A stretch of 64,000 bases of DNA. It comes from Craspedostauros australis (Eukaryota; Bacillariophyta; Bacillariophyceae; Mastogloiales; Achnanthaceae). This document shows, piece by piece, positions 1 to 10,900 of this stretch. The notes beneath the pieces were generated by a model. It was not told where the DNA came from. It did no database searches and saw only the letters and a program-made list of their open reading frames with translations. The translations under genes were made by a program, and so were the position numbers. How positions within the stretch are numbered: position 1 is the stretch's first letter; every line of letters begins with the position of its first letter. Location: assembly GCA_026770025.1 (NCBI GenBank), contig JAMXDE010000012.1, positions 310,001-374,000 on the forward strand, written 5' to 3'.

Positions 1-695
1 GCGCACGCGGCGCTCTCCCAAAAAGTTTCTGATCTCAACATTTCCGGCCGTCAAAGTAACATTGATGGGGAAATGGCTGTACACAAAGCGCATCTTGTAG
101 AGGAATCCGCGGGTGACACCGACGAAGAGATTCTCGATGTGAGAGCAGATGGTACGCACGCAGGCGAGCTGCTTTCGCGTGGCGAACCAGATGTCGACCT
201 TGACGAGCTTCTTCTCGGTATCGGCCGCCTCATCCTTCTCGGTATCGGCCGCCTCATCCTTCTCGGTGATGATCTGCAGCTCCATGGAGACGTGCTTGAA
301 GTCACGCTCGAGGGTTCCCAGAGGTCCGGTGACCTTCATCTGGCGGGAGCCGAGCTCCACCTCGACTGCGCAAGGTCAAGAACAAGCCAAGTTGTGTTGG
401 TTTTGGATACAGCGTTAGAACGAGGCCAACAGAAAGTGAGTGTCTTGTTGGTTGCTGCGAGCATACAGATTCTCGGTTGATGCATTGCTTGTCGTGATGG
501 ACCATGAGTACGTGGCTTCCCCATCGCAGCGCACAGCCAAGCATCCACGTTCACCGTTGCCTCGATACAAACGGGGTGTCGTCCCCACGATGATCACAAC
601 AACAACAATCACAATCACGACATCAGATGCATACGATGTGGCTGCGTACCTCCTTCCGGGATCTCGACGGTTCTTGATGCGAGGACAGTCTTCAT
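1..695 (-). CDS. RPL9: 60S ribosomal protein L9 (uL6), 5' part; runs off the left edge
   Basis: Large-subunit ribosomal protein uL6. Exon 1 is 695..650 and encodes MKTVLASRTVEIPEG. A GTACGC donor opens an intron (649..366) that ends in GCGCAG, and exon 2 runs from 365 through position 1 and beyond. The codon for the next Val is split across the intron (G|TC), giving EVELGSRQMKVTGPLG, then VRTICSHIENLFVGVTRG, YKMRFVYSHFPIN and VEIRNFLGE, all hallmarks of eukaryotic uL6. The start is fixed by the short first exon matching the family N-terminus. An odd feature is an acidic insert, two copies of DEAADTEK, where the family normally has a short basic stretch. The 3' half lies outside the window. 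An early first intron is common in ribosomal protein genes. Confidence 0.93.
211..267. repeat. 24-bp in-frame tandem duplication inside uL6
   Basis: Two perfect 24-bp copies (211-234 and 235-258) are followed by a 9-base partial third copy. Read on the minus strand each full unit encodes DEAADTEK, so the duplication adds whole codons. Perfect identity suggests it is recent. Confidence 0.9.
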
Positions 696-1908
696 GGTTG
701 CTGTTGTTTAATCTATCGTTACTGCTGTTAGCACGATGCGTGTGGCGGACCTGTTCGCGGGGGTTAGTTTTGTTGGAGCGTTGTCGGATGGTGCTCTTGT
801 TGGGTTTCTTGCGGGTGGTCGTTGGCACCAACAAGAGTTCCAGCACCAATCTGTCGCGGTTGGTTTTCATTCGCTGACTCTCCGTCACTGCTGATTGTTT
901 CGTTTTGTGTTGTCGCAGTTTTACCGCTCTACTATTCTCAAACGGTCGATTGAATCGACTGTGGGCAATGAAACGTGAATGACTGTTCCAAGACTGAAGT
1001 TGAAAACTGATTTTTCGGAAATGCGAAAGCTAAGGTCAGGTTCCCGCCAGTGCGCCCCAATCTCTCTCTCTCTATGCCTACCCAGCTTCCCAACTTCCCC
1101 GATCACCAAGGTATGATCCATCTCTCTAATAACACACAAATGGATTCTCTTCGGAGGACTTGTCGGGTAGTTGACCTCACATTCTTCACACCGTCCCATG
1201 ATCTGACCGGAGGATGGAAAGAAGGGCAATCTTGGGGTCAGCGCAATCATTCATTCTTCGTGAAGATGTGTAGAGTCGAGAACGGATTTCTCTGCTATGT
1301 AAATGGCATACTCGCACTCAGTGAATTGGGTTGCAGGAAAAAGTTGGGAACTAATAGAGAAGAGTGCACATGTTATGGTACGCTCGTTTCCATTGCATTT
1401 TGCTGCAGTCCCCCCTGCGTTGGTTTGGTATGTGGTATAATAGTTTGGTAGTCGTAGCTCCTGCTGATGGTGTTGCGTTTCGCGTTGCAGGAGGTCTTGC
1501 TTTTTACAGTCTCCTCATTTGTGGTTCGTTCACCCGTTAGTTGTCGAGTGGGTTTGGTTTGGTTGTGCATCGGAGAGTGCGCCGAGCGATGCATGTGAAG
1601 GCGAATCGTCGCCTTCGCACACGTGATGGCCCATGATTCTCTCTGATGCTTCGTTGGTGTTGTTTGCATTGAGGCGCTTGTGTCGCTCTGCTTGCGCTTC
1701 AACTTAATATGCTTGTTTGTTTTTGGCTCGGCCTGTTCGAGCTGAAAGTGGAACGGGCGTCGATATTTGCGTTTGCGTTTGATGCTCCTGCTGTCGTCGC
1801 CATCCTCACATGTATGGTACACGTGCATGCGCACGGTACACGCTTTCCACCTCAATATGGCATGGGTACAAGTCCTCCCATTGGGTGGGTGTACTCGTGG
1901 CACTCCGC
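696..1908. other. Intergenic: uL6 promoter side and eIF4E 3' flank
   Basis: No open frame here resembles a known protein. The part next to 695 should hold the uL6 promoter and 5' UTR, and the part next to 1909 the 3' UTR of the eIF4E-like gene. I see no recognisable element. Confidence 0.5.
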
Positions 1909-3147
1909 TTAGACATGATCCTTCCAGCTAAATCTTGGGACAGTTCTGTTCGCAGAATCCTGTCCGTTCACAGCGACGTCAATGAGGCGCTGCTTGACGC
2001 GATCTCGCACGACGGCGTCGCGCGTGTTGATCCACACCTCCAGACGGTACTGGGGGAGCGATCCTCTCGACTTGTCCACCACCCGGACGCCATTCAGGTG
2101 ATCGTTGCCCTTGCTGTCCGAGTTGATCGCATCCTCTATGGTCTCGCCGACCAATCCCATGACCAGGTTGATCCAGTACAGATCGAGGATCTCCAATTCG
2201 AACGACTGTCTGCAAAACCATTCTCCTCCGATCGTATTCTGCGGGTCGCTCCATTCCGGTTCTATACCTTTCTTGAACAGGGAGTACTCGGCCACAGTTC
2301 TGCCATCCTCTCCGATCTTCTTTTTGCATTGGCCATCAAAGAACACTTCCGATGGCTTGGGCAGATTGTTGAAGTTCTGCCAAAACTCCTCCATGGTCGT
2401 GAACTCGCACAGCTGCTTCATATTCTCCTTCCATTTTGTTGGATCCTTCGTGGTACTTGATTTGTGCTCCCACAGAACCCAGGCTGCGCCGACGCATGTT
2501 TCCCCAACAGCATGCAGGGAGCGAGTCAGAGGGGAGGGGAGTGAGTTGAGTAGCGGGAATGGAGCAAGGTTAGATGAGAACAAGCAAGGAAGCAAGCAGG
2601 CCATGGCAGGGTTGAGCAGGATATGAGGATCGCGGAGAGGGATCCGGTATCTTGTGCTGAAGCATGCAGTGCAACACGGCAATGACCCAATCGATCGCCC
2701 AGGGCACTACCACAAGGACATTCAGCACATGCACGTAGCGTTGGCGACCGTGCTTCCGATCCTGTTCACCGGCCACGGTCGTAGATCATCGACCATCGAC
2801 CACCACCGATCACCATCTCTCGAATACCCACTCGTGCACTCATGCACGTATGAATGTCTGAATGTATGTGTGGCGATGTGATGTAATGCAATATGATGTA
2901 CCGTCATGTGCTGGGCCGATTCTGCTTTTCCCATGCAAGCCGACGAAACCCATGGCGGGAACGAGAAGAAGATCCGATGCAATTGCATCCCATCACCACC
3001 ATCCGATCCTCTCATCTCGTGAACGATCCACGTCGTTTGGGAGAGGCGAACAATGGCTTGCGACTACCATCGCATGATCACGATAGCGCAACCGCACAAC
3101 CGCACACCACACGCACCATTCTGCAAGGGATGTAAACTCTCCGTCAT
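1909..3147 (-). CDS. EIF4E: eIF4E-family cap-binding protein
   Basis: Cytoplasmic mRNA cap-binding translation initiation factor or a close relative. Exon 1 (3147..3117) encodes MTESLHPLQN. Its donor is GTGCGT, the intron is 3116..2484, and exon 2 (2483..1909) continues with AWVLWEHKSS; total 201 residues. The joined HPLQNAWVLWEHK is the canonical eIF4E opening, which supports both the start and the splice. Cap-stacking tryptophans are present (TKW near residue 28, GIEPEW, LEVWINT), as is the EEFW eIF4G-contact region. At the position after the GIEPEW tryptophan, where the family normally has a cap-bonding Glu (WED), this protein has Ser (WSD). It could therefore be a divergent paralogue and not the main initiation factor. 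Confidence 0.9.
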
Positions 3148-4182
3148 CCTTCCCTCTGAAAACCAAAGAGTTGTGTTGTCAGGGATGGGCTTTGTCACAA
3201 GTCCCAACCAGCCAACCCTGTTTTTGCGTTCCTCTCGCTTCTCGATGCTCCCCTCCCTTGCAGACAACAACAGCCGACACGAACAACACGGAGAACACCA
3301 CGCCACACCAAACCACACCGCACCCACCGACGACGTCTCTTCTCTCGTTGGTGACAAGCTTCGGCGATTTTCTTTGGTTGGTTTTTCTTGGCTGTTGTTG
3401 ACGTTCTGGTTGTTGGGACGTTTAGTCGCCTTAGTCAAAGCGTCTCCCGCGCGATCTTCGCGCTGATACTTTGCGCCGTACCCTAGACAGCTTCGTGGAA
3501 GATAGAAGATAGACATGCAGGAAGCAGATTGTAGTACGACAACGAGCGGGCACTTTCCGTATATTATCATGTTATAGTAGGGATCAGAGCACCATCGTGC
3601 AATCATAATCTAACGATAAACCTTTCCGAACAAGGGAACTGGGATCGCGGCGATCACATAGAGTAGAGTAGTCGTATGTAGAATCAGAGGAGATCTCTTG
3701 TTCGACGTGGGCATGGCCAGTAAAACGGCATGGCAGGACGAAACAGCACTGAGCATCCAGCGCTCTACTCGCACGTTCAACGTTCCACGGTCGAGCTTTT
3801 GCGGGTATGAGGGGGGAGAGAGAGAGAGAGTAAGGTGCCTTTCGACTGGTCTACGCAGTGCACTCTACTATACTCGTGGAGTAGAGCATGCTCAATCCTT
3901 GTTGTTCATAGTCGTACCAGTACTGCTCGAACAACTATGGCGCATGCTGCGATCAGACTTGCCAAAGCGCACTATTCTCATCTAATGACAAAACAGGAAT
4001 TGGGGATAGACGGTGGTGCTCGACGAGAGTATGCTGGTGGAAATATTATGTGCTATATCGAGTTGATGCGGCAGTATGCAATACGAGTAGTATGTTGCGC
4101 GATGTTCCTGCTGTCCCGTGCTACTCCTGCCACTCTTTGCCGTGGTCGTACCATACTCGCAGATCATTCCTCATTTCACTCC
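3148..4182. other. Intergenic: eIF4E promoter and myotubularin 3' flank
   Basis: No supportable gene. It contains a short GA run (3816-3830) and several GAGTA/TACTC-type words around 3660-3910 of the kind seen in other gaps of this window. Confidence 0.5.
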
Positions 4183-7100
4183 TCATTGGTTGCATTTCAA
4201 CGTCAGCTTGGGGCTGTACCTGCAGTGCTTCTCCTTCCACAGATGCACCCCGCGAAGGAGCATGGGCAACGGCATCAGCAGGACGTCCTGCGGCGCGCTG
4301 TCCGATTCTCGGAAGGATGGATTCTTCAGGCCCTGCTTTTCCTCCAGGTAATCCCAAACGGAGAAGGTCCTTTGGCGGATGTTGGCGAGCACTTCCCTCT
4401 CCCTCTCGGAGTCGCAGAGCATGTTGCCGAAACGGCAGGAGTAGATGCTGTTGGACAATTCGAGGACGTACGACGTGTTGAACTCGAAGCATTCTGGGAA
4501 GAGGGCAACGATTTGGTACATGCAATCCATAAATTGCAGGAAGATGGGCGAGGTCTGGCTCTCCTTGCTCTGGTTGCTTGTGCGGCCAGATGTCGCGCTG
4601 TCGCTACGACCCTCACCATGCGCACAGCGCAGGTGGAATGGATGCCCGAAGCTCATAAAGTCTTTCTCGACGAGCGTCGCAAAACCCTTGCATGTTCGGT
4701 AGTGGGGATCGAGCAAGATCTGCGCCAGGACGCAGACCTGAGATGTCCGGTCCCATCCGTGGCTGCAGTGCACCAGCACGGGCAATCGCCAGATGTGGGT
4801 CCAGTACGCGGTCTCCCACGCCGCAGCGAGGATCAGGCGCACGTGGGACAGCCACTTGGTGTCTTCCACCAGGGAATTCCAGCTGACGTCGGCTGTGGTC
4901 ACGTTGTTGCAAACGGAGCACAGACGCTGGTAGCTATCGCGAACGGCATGGATGTTGCCGATGTTGCAAAACTGCAAAGTGGTGTTCAGGTAGTTGGATG
5001 TGTTCTCGTATCCGTATCCTGTGAATAATTGTTGGGCATTTGTGTTTGGATTTCATGGAGTATTTTTCATTTGTCGTTGCCGTTGATGTCGAGAGAAAGC
5101 AGAATAGAGCAAGTGATTTGAGAATGCAAACAAGCCAAGGACAAGAGTGAGGGAGGTGCTAGTGTACGAGTGATGATGCGGTCGAAGATGGAATTGACCT
5201 GGAGAATTCAGCCACACTTCGCAGCGATATGCAGTACTCCACAAGCTTCGTGTGTAATACCATCCATGATGCTCCAACTTCACACAATGGTAAATACAAG
5301 TACCCAAAACAACCAACCAACCAACCAAATGAACGAACACCCAAAGGTCGAACACGCAAGCACTTGAGGACTGACCTCCGGTTCTGTTGGCCATCGCCGA
5401 TGCGCGCGGTCGCAGATCAAGGATCTTGAGGCCGCAAGTTGTTTCGGGCGCCCAATCTTTGGTGTAGTCGCCGGTGAGATGCTGGAGGATGTTTCGTGGG
5501 AGCGACGGTGGTGCTTCCACCATGGCGTTGGCGCTCCTTGCTGACTCCACCACATGACGCAAGAAGACTTCGTCCGCAGAGCTGCGGTTGCCCTGCAGCC
5601 CAACCTTCGGCTGCGATGCTCTCCAGATGGAGGCTCCGCCAGCACCGCACCAGGTCAACGATGGCAGACGCTGCTCGCTGCGGAATGCCGCGCATTGGCG
5701 GATCGTGTGCAGCGCTTCCGGTTTGGTCTCATCGAGCGATGCAGGCCCCGCCAACACGGATGGGTACGAAGCGGAAAGGCGGTACTCGCTGTTGATGGAC
5801 GGCCACACGCTCCACGGACACTGTGCTGCGCCTGTGTGTTGCAGCAATCTGGAGTACTCGGCCATGGCATCAAATCGTTTAGGCGTTGGCGGTATCGTGA
5901 TCGTCTGCTTCTGGGTTGTCGGGTCGACCTGGATGGACGACATGACGAGCTCACGCTTTCGTTCGAAGGCGAAGAGATAGCCCAGGTGCTGCCGACCAGG
6001 GAAGGCGTAGGAATTGAGGGACTCCAACGCACGCCCGGTGTCCTGGTAGCTGCTGGTCGAAAAGCGTATCATGCGACAGTTCTCCTTGGACGTGATGACG
6101 AGTCCCATGAAGGAGCTGCCGCCTGCCTGGTACACGGTCTTCTCGAGTCTGTCGATGGAGGCCAGCGGCATCTCGATCTTGCTGCGGTCCTCCTGCTTGC
6201 CCATCCAGCATCTGTAGTCCCAGCCAGGGGGGCAGGCCACGGGGATGGTCTTCTCAGTGTTCGTGGCGAATAGAATGATGCGGTAGATGGTGACGACGCA
6301 GCACCACATGACGTCCTTGCTTGCGCTGGTTTGGTTGGCAAAAAAGGATATTCCTGACGTCTCGTTGACGTGCAGAAGGTTGGAGAGGAACATGACCGTC
6401 TGCTCTCCCTCCAGAGTGTCCCCAACGTGGTTCTTGATGAGGGTTTCTTTCTGGTCCTTGGTGAGGTCCGCCGGCATCGCCAGGGTGGGCATTCCATTCG
6501 CCGGCATGGGCGGTTGCATTTGCGCGGCGCCCATCCCACCCATGATCCCGTTGGCAATTCCACCAGCGATAGACGGTTGCGTCATGGTTGCGGATGACGC
6601 TGTCGACACGGTGCTGCTGACCATGCTTGCTCCACCGACTGATCCGTCCATGGCCATACCTACGCCCATGCCCATGGCCATGCCGGGGCGTGAGACGGGT
6701 TGCACGGCGGTGGAGGCTGCCATCTGGCCAGCCGCCGCGACCTGGCTGGCCGCCTGCTTGGCCATCGACGCGAAGCTGGAGGCAAATCTGGAGGTGTGCT
6801 GCGTCCAGCGATCCACCGCTGCGGACGTCCCCGAAGGTGAGATGGCGCCTCCCGGTGTCAAGGGCGTGACCATGGTGCCGCTGGCGCCGTTGACGTTGAT
6901 CCCCGGTGCTCCCGTGGCCATCGCCCCTCCCGGGGTCGTCGTCGGCGCATTGCCAGATGCCGGCGCTGGCGGTGCTCCCAGCATGACCTCAGACAGCGGG
7001 TGGTCCATGTCTTCGCCCAGGTCATCCTGGAGTGGATCCTGATTCTCTGCAGTGGCGGCAGCAGGAGCGGATGCAGGCGCAGCACCATTGTCATCTTCGC

Positions 7101-7269
7101 CGTCGCTGTCAATCGCGAATCCATCGATCACCAGTCCGGCGTCTGAATCGAGATCCACCCCCAGCTCTTGCAGAAGAGCGTCTGCTTCTTGAAGAGCATT
7201 GTCGTTGTCGTTGTCGTTGTCGATGTCAATGGCTTGCGCATCGCCTTCGCCCTTCCCTTGGTCTTGCAT
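4183..7269 (-). CDS. Myotubularin-family phosphoinositide 3-phosphatase
   Basis: Predicted to remove the 3-phosphate from PI3P or PI(3,5)P2 on endosomal membranes. Exon 1 is 7269..5376, the intron 5375..5019 (GTCAGT donor, TTCACAG acceptor), exon 2 5018..4183; 909 residues. Residues 1-265 are low complexity (a Asn-Asp repeat near 17-24, then Ala/Met/Gly/Pro-rich). A PH-GRAM domain follows at about 285-425, then the myotubularin catalytic domain, with hallmarks SASYPSVL, AAFRSEQRLPSLTW, ANRTGGYGYENTSNYLN and the Cys-x5-Arg loop HCSHGWDRTS (Cys716, Arg722). The usual loop is CSDGWDR, so His replaces Asp at 718, while the Asp before Arg is kept. No FYVE domain is visible. A long GA/CT run lies just upstream of the start. 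Confidence 0.93.
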
Positions 7270-7990
7270 ATTGCCACTGCGAGTACTCTCTCTCTCTCTC
7301 TCTCTCTCTAAGAAGGAGGAGGAGGGTCTTCTATACGAGCATGCAATCCTTGCTCAATGTGACGGCTGGCAGTTGCGCAGGTGTCGGATACTTTCTCGTC
7401 TTGGTGGGTTGTGGTGGAGAAAAAGAATGCTCAGATCTTCTGTTGATCTTCTGTTGATCTTCGCCTCAAGCACTCCCCCAGTTGCTCTCTTTGGTCTTTC
7501 GTCTTTGCTCTTTGTGCCTGCCTTGTTGTGTCGCGTCACAGACAACTCGTGTGTTCTTGTGTTTTCTGCACGAGTCGACTCGTCTGATTGATTTCCGACA
7601 ACACAGAACATTCAAAGACGGACGAACGACGGACGCTGGGCCAACAACCCACAACGAAACAGCGACCGACAAACTACCCGCAAAAACCGATGAGCAACAA
7701 ACAATGAGATGTTGATCAGGTGGTGGGTTTTGGGCTCCGATCTCCTCGTGGGTGCATCGGTGGGTTGCACAATCTGGGATGAACCAAAGATCAAAGATCA
7801 AAGATCGTTGCCTTCGTGTTTGCGACAGCATCAAATTGCTCGTGCAAGGTGGCTCGTGCGATAAGTACTCCTCTATTCTACTGGAGTCGTACACATCCCA
7901 GTTGGAACAACAAGGACAAGGAGAGGCTCTGTCGGAAGACATCGGGGAGGTCGCCAACGTGGAACGAAGCTTGGAATCGCAGAAGGAGAC
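7270..7990. promoter_or_regulatory. Divergent promoter region between myotubularin and NCBP1
   Basis: These 721 bp separate two head-to-head genes, so both promoters must lie here. A GAGTACTC palindrome (7281-7288) runs into a 24-base CT tract (7286-7309) about 12-40 bases upstream of the myotubularin ATG. No coding sequence is seen. The promoter role is inferred from position only. Confidence 0.55.
7286..7309. repeat. (CT)12 microsatellite
   Basis: Pure CT dinucleotide run. It reads GA in the sense of the myotubularin mRNA and sits within 40 bases of its start codon. Confidence 0.95.
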
Positions 7991-10900
7991 TTGAGGAAAG
8001 GGAAGATGGACAAGCCACTGTCGCACGGTCGGGACGACCAGTCCTCGGGTGGACCCCGCGACAATGATCATTACGGCGGTGGTGGTCGATACCGCAGCTA
8101 CGGCAGAGGCCGCGGTCGGGGACGCGGAGGTGGACGTGGCCGATACCGCGGTCACCAGCCATACCGCAACGACAGATCCCGTGGGCCGCGCGGTGGCAGA
8201 GGCAACCGATTCGGTGCCAGCGCCGTGTCGCAGGAGGAGCTGATGCTGCGCCAGATCTACTCCCTCGTCAGCCGGGTGGGCGAGCTCAAGAACATCGCGA
8301 CTTCCGCCGATGCCACGCAGGGCGAAGCTCTGCGTCCAGTCGAGGCAACCACCGCCAAGAACATCATGGACATCACCGGTGCCCTGTGCGCGCCAGACAG
8401 GATGAACACCCTCTTTGCCTTCAAGACGGCAGAGGATGGATCGGAGGATCATGGCAAGCTGGTTTCGCTCGTCGTCAGTTGCGCCAGCAGCCTGCCCTTG
8501 CAAACGCCCTGCTACGCTGCCTTGACGCTCGCCATCCACGAGCAGGTCAAATCCACCGAGTTCGGCGGTTTCTCGCAGCGCTGCATAGTGCACGCGATGC
8601 GACACATCGGGCGCGATCTGGATCTGATCCTGGTGGAGGGCGCCAGCACAATTGCGAATGCCGAAGCCATCTGCAGGCTCAAGTTGTTGCTTCGGTATCT
8701 CGCAATGTTGGCCAAGATGAACATCGTCAGGGCTTACGACGACAGCGACGCTGCCGCTGGAGGCGATGCCACAAGCGACGGCTCCCAAATGACATTCACT
8801 GGCCTAGTGTGCAGACTTGTCATGGCCGCGTCAACCGCGTTTGGAACCCTCAGCAACCCAACCGTCGCGGCCATTCTGGCACAGCTCGTGCTCAGCACCG
8901 TCCCGTACATGGCCGGTGCCACGCCACCCGCAGTACTGGAAGAAAGAATATTGCAACCGCTCGAGACCTTCCTGGGATCGTACCAATCCAGCTTCGTGCC
9001 TGGCAAAGGATGCAACGCCATCCTCACGGGCTCTACCATTGGCGACGACGACGACGACGACGATGATGATGATGAGGAAGAGGACGACGATGATGAGGAA
9101 GCGCCCGATGCATCGAAACAAGTTTGCGACAGCTTGCAAGACACAATGAGAGCGACAAGGCTCATCATGAAGACTGACGACGGGGCGGGTTCCCGATACT
9201 TCCTCCCCAAGGATTCGCCATGGCAAGGTCTGGCCAAAGAGAGCGTGTTTGCAGAAGCACCGGGACAACTCGGCGCGGAGGCTTCGTCGGAAAAGATCGT
9301 CTTCACGGACGATGCCATCCATCTGCGTTTCCCACAGCCATGCCACGCGCTCGACTTCCTGGAGCAGGGTACCGGGGACTACAAACTGCAATGCTTCAGC
9401 GTGGACGGTGTCATCTTCGGCCGCCTTCCCATCTTCGGCCACCCGCACGATCCCAAAGCCGAAGCCGCAGGAGATGGCGGAGACGATGACGATGATGATA
9501 TGGACGACGCCACGCAGAAGAATGAGCAACTCATGGCGTACCGCAACACCTTCGGCCTTGTCGATCGCAGCTTCGTGTTTGAAGCGCTGCGAGACTGCCT
9601 CATCGCACATCGTCCGATCATCACCAAAACCGGATTGCTGCAGGGCACCCCCAAGCAGGTCGCGGAGGAATTGATGAGCATTCGTTACCTGCTCACGAAC
9701 GAACCCACCTGCAAGGGGCTGGAATACGCCATCATCGAAACCGTGTTCGGCCTCATCGCCCAGGCGTCCGATCTCACCCCCCTCCGACGGACCTTCCTGT
9801 CGCGGGTGCTGCTCGAGTTGGTTCGCCTGCATCCAGGCGAGCTATCTCCGGCCCTCGCCATGGGCATGACCAACCTCTTCGGGGACTACATCCCAGCGCT
9901 GTCGCCGAGTACGCAGGAGAATTTCAGCCAGTGGTTCGCCTTCCACTTGTCCAACACCGAGTACCAGTGGCCAGCGGCGTTCTGGACTGTGTGGGCGCCC
10001 AGCGTGACGTCGACCAAATTCAACGCCCGCGGCCAGTTCCTCAAGCAAACGATCACAGCCATCAGCGAGAACACGACATCGATCAGATCCATCATCGACG
10101 ACTGCCTCCCCAAGGACAGCCCGCTCGTGGCTTCGATATCAAGCAGCGGGACATTGCCCCTGGCCGCGGTGCCGAAGGATGGACCGATCGCCGCGATCGG
10201 AAGGGACATCAACGATCGGGTGTGGGGAACAGGCGATGCCGTGGAAGAACTTATTGAGACTCTCACTAGCAATGAAGCCTCAGAATCGGTGTCGCCCACC
10301 ATCAACTACGAGGGCGACAGCCTGGATCAGTGCTGGTGGAGGACATGCGTCGCCACCCGGGTGGTGTTCGACCCGCTCCGGCAAGACGGCGATCGTCGCA
10401 AGGCCGCCCTCGAAAAGGCCCTCAATCCATCCGACGACGATATGGATGAGCAGGAGCAGTCAGACCCAGATACCTTGGGTATGCTGAAGGATTCATTGTC
10501 CAACTATTCGCGAATGATCACGAGCGCGATCACGGAGGACAGCAAAGCGCTCAACGCGCATCACAACAGGGGCGAAAATCTGAATGAATACGTCTTGGCA
10601 GGAGAGGTGTACATTCTGGAGCAGATCGACTCTCTGGGAGGTTACAGCCGAGGAATGGTCGAGGCCTGCATTCAGCTCCTGATCCAGCACGAAATCGTGT
10701 CGTGCCTGGCAGTTGCGCGCTGGATGTTGGGGTACGAAAACGTGAACAGCGTGCAACGATCCCCCATCGATCGCTGGTGGACGATGGGATGTCTCGCCAC
10801 TCGTCTCTGCGTGCTGAACGCCATCGACAAGAACAAGAATGGGATGGCAAGCGATACAGACGCGGCCAACGGGGACCAACAAGCCGCGTCCCAAATCCTC

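Noticed and set aside
3835-5028. 397-codon plus-strand frame across the myotubularin exon
   Set aside because: It is antisense to the catalytic domain, which carries the HCSHGWDRTS loop. No known protein features.
7466-8788. 440-codon minus-strand frame opposite the NCBP1 5' half
   Set aside because: Shadow of NCBP1. Its valine/alanine-rich stretches are the complement of the RGG and other repeats.
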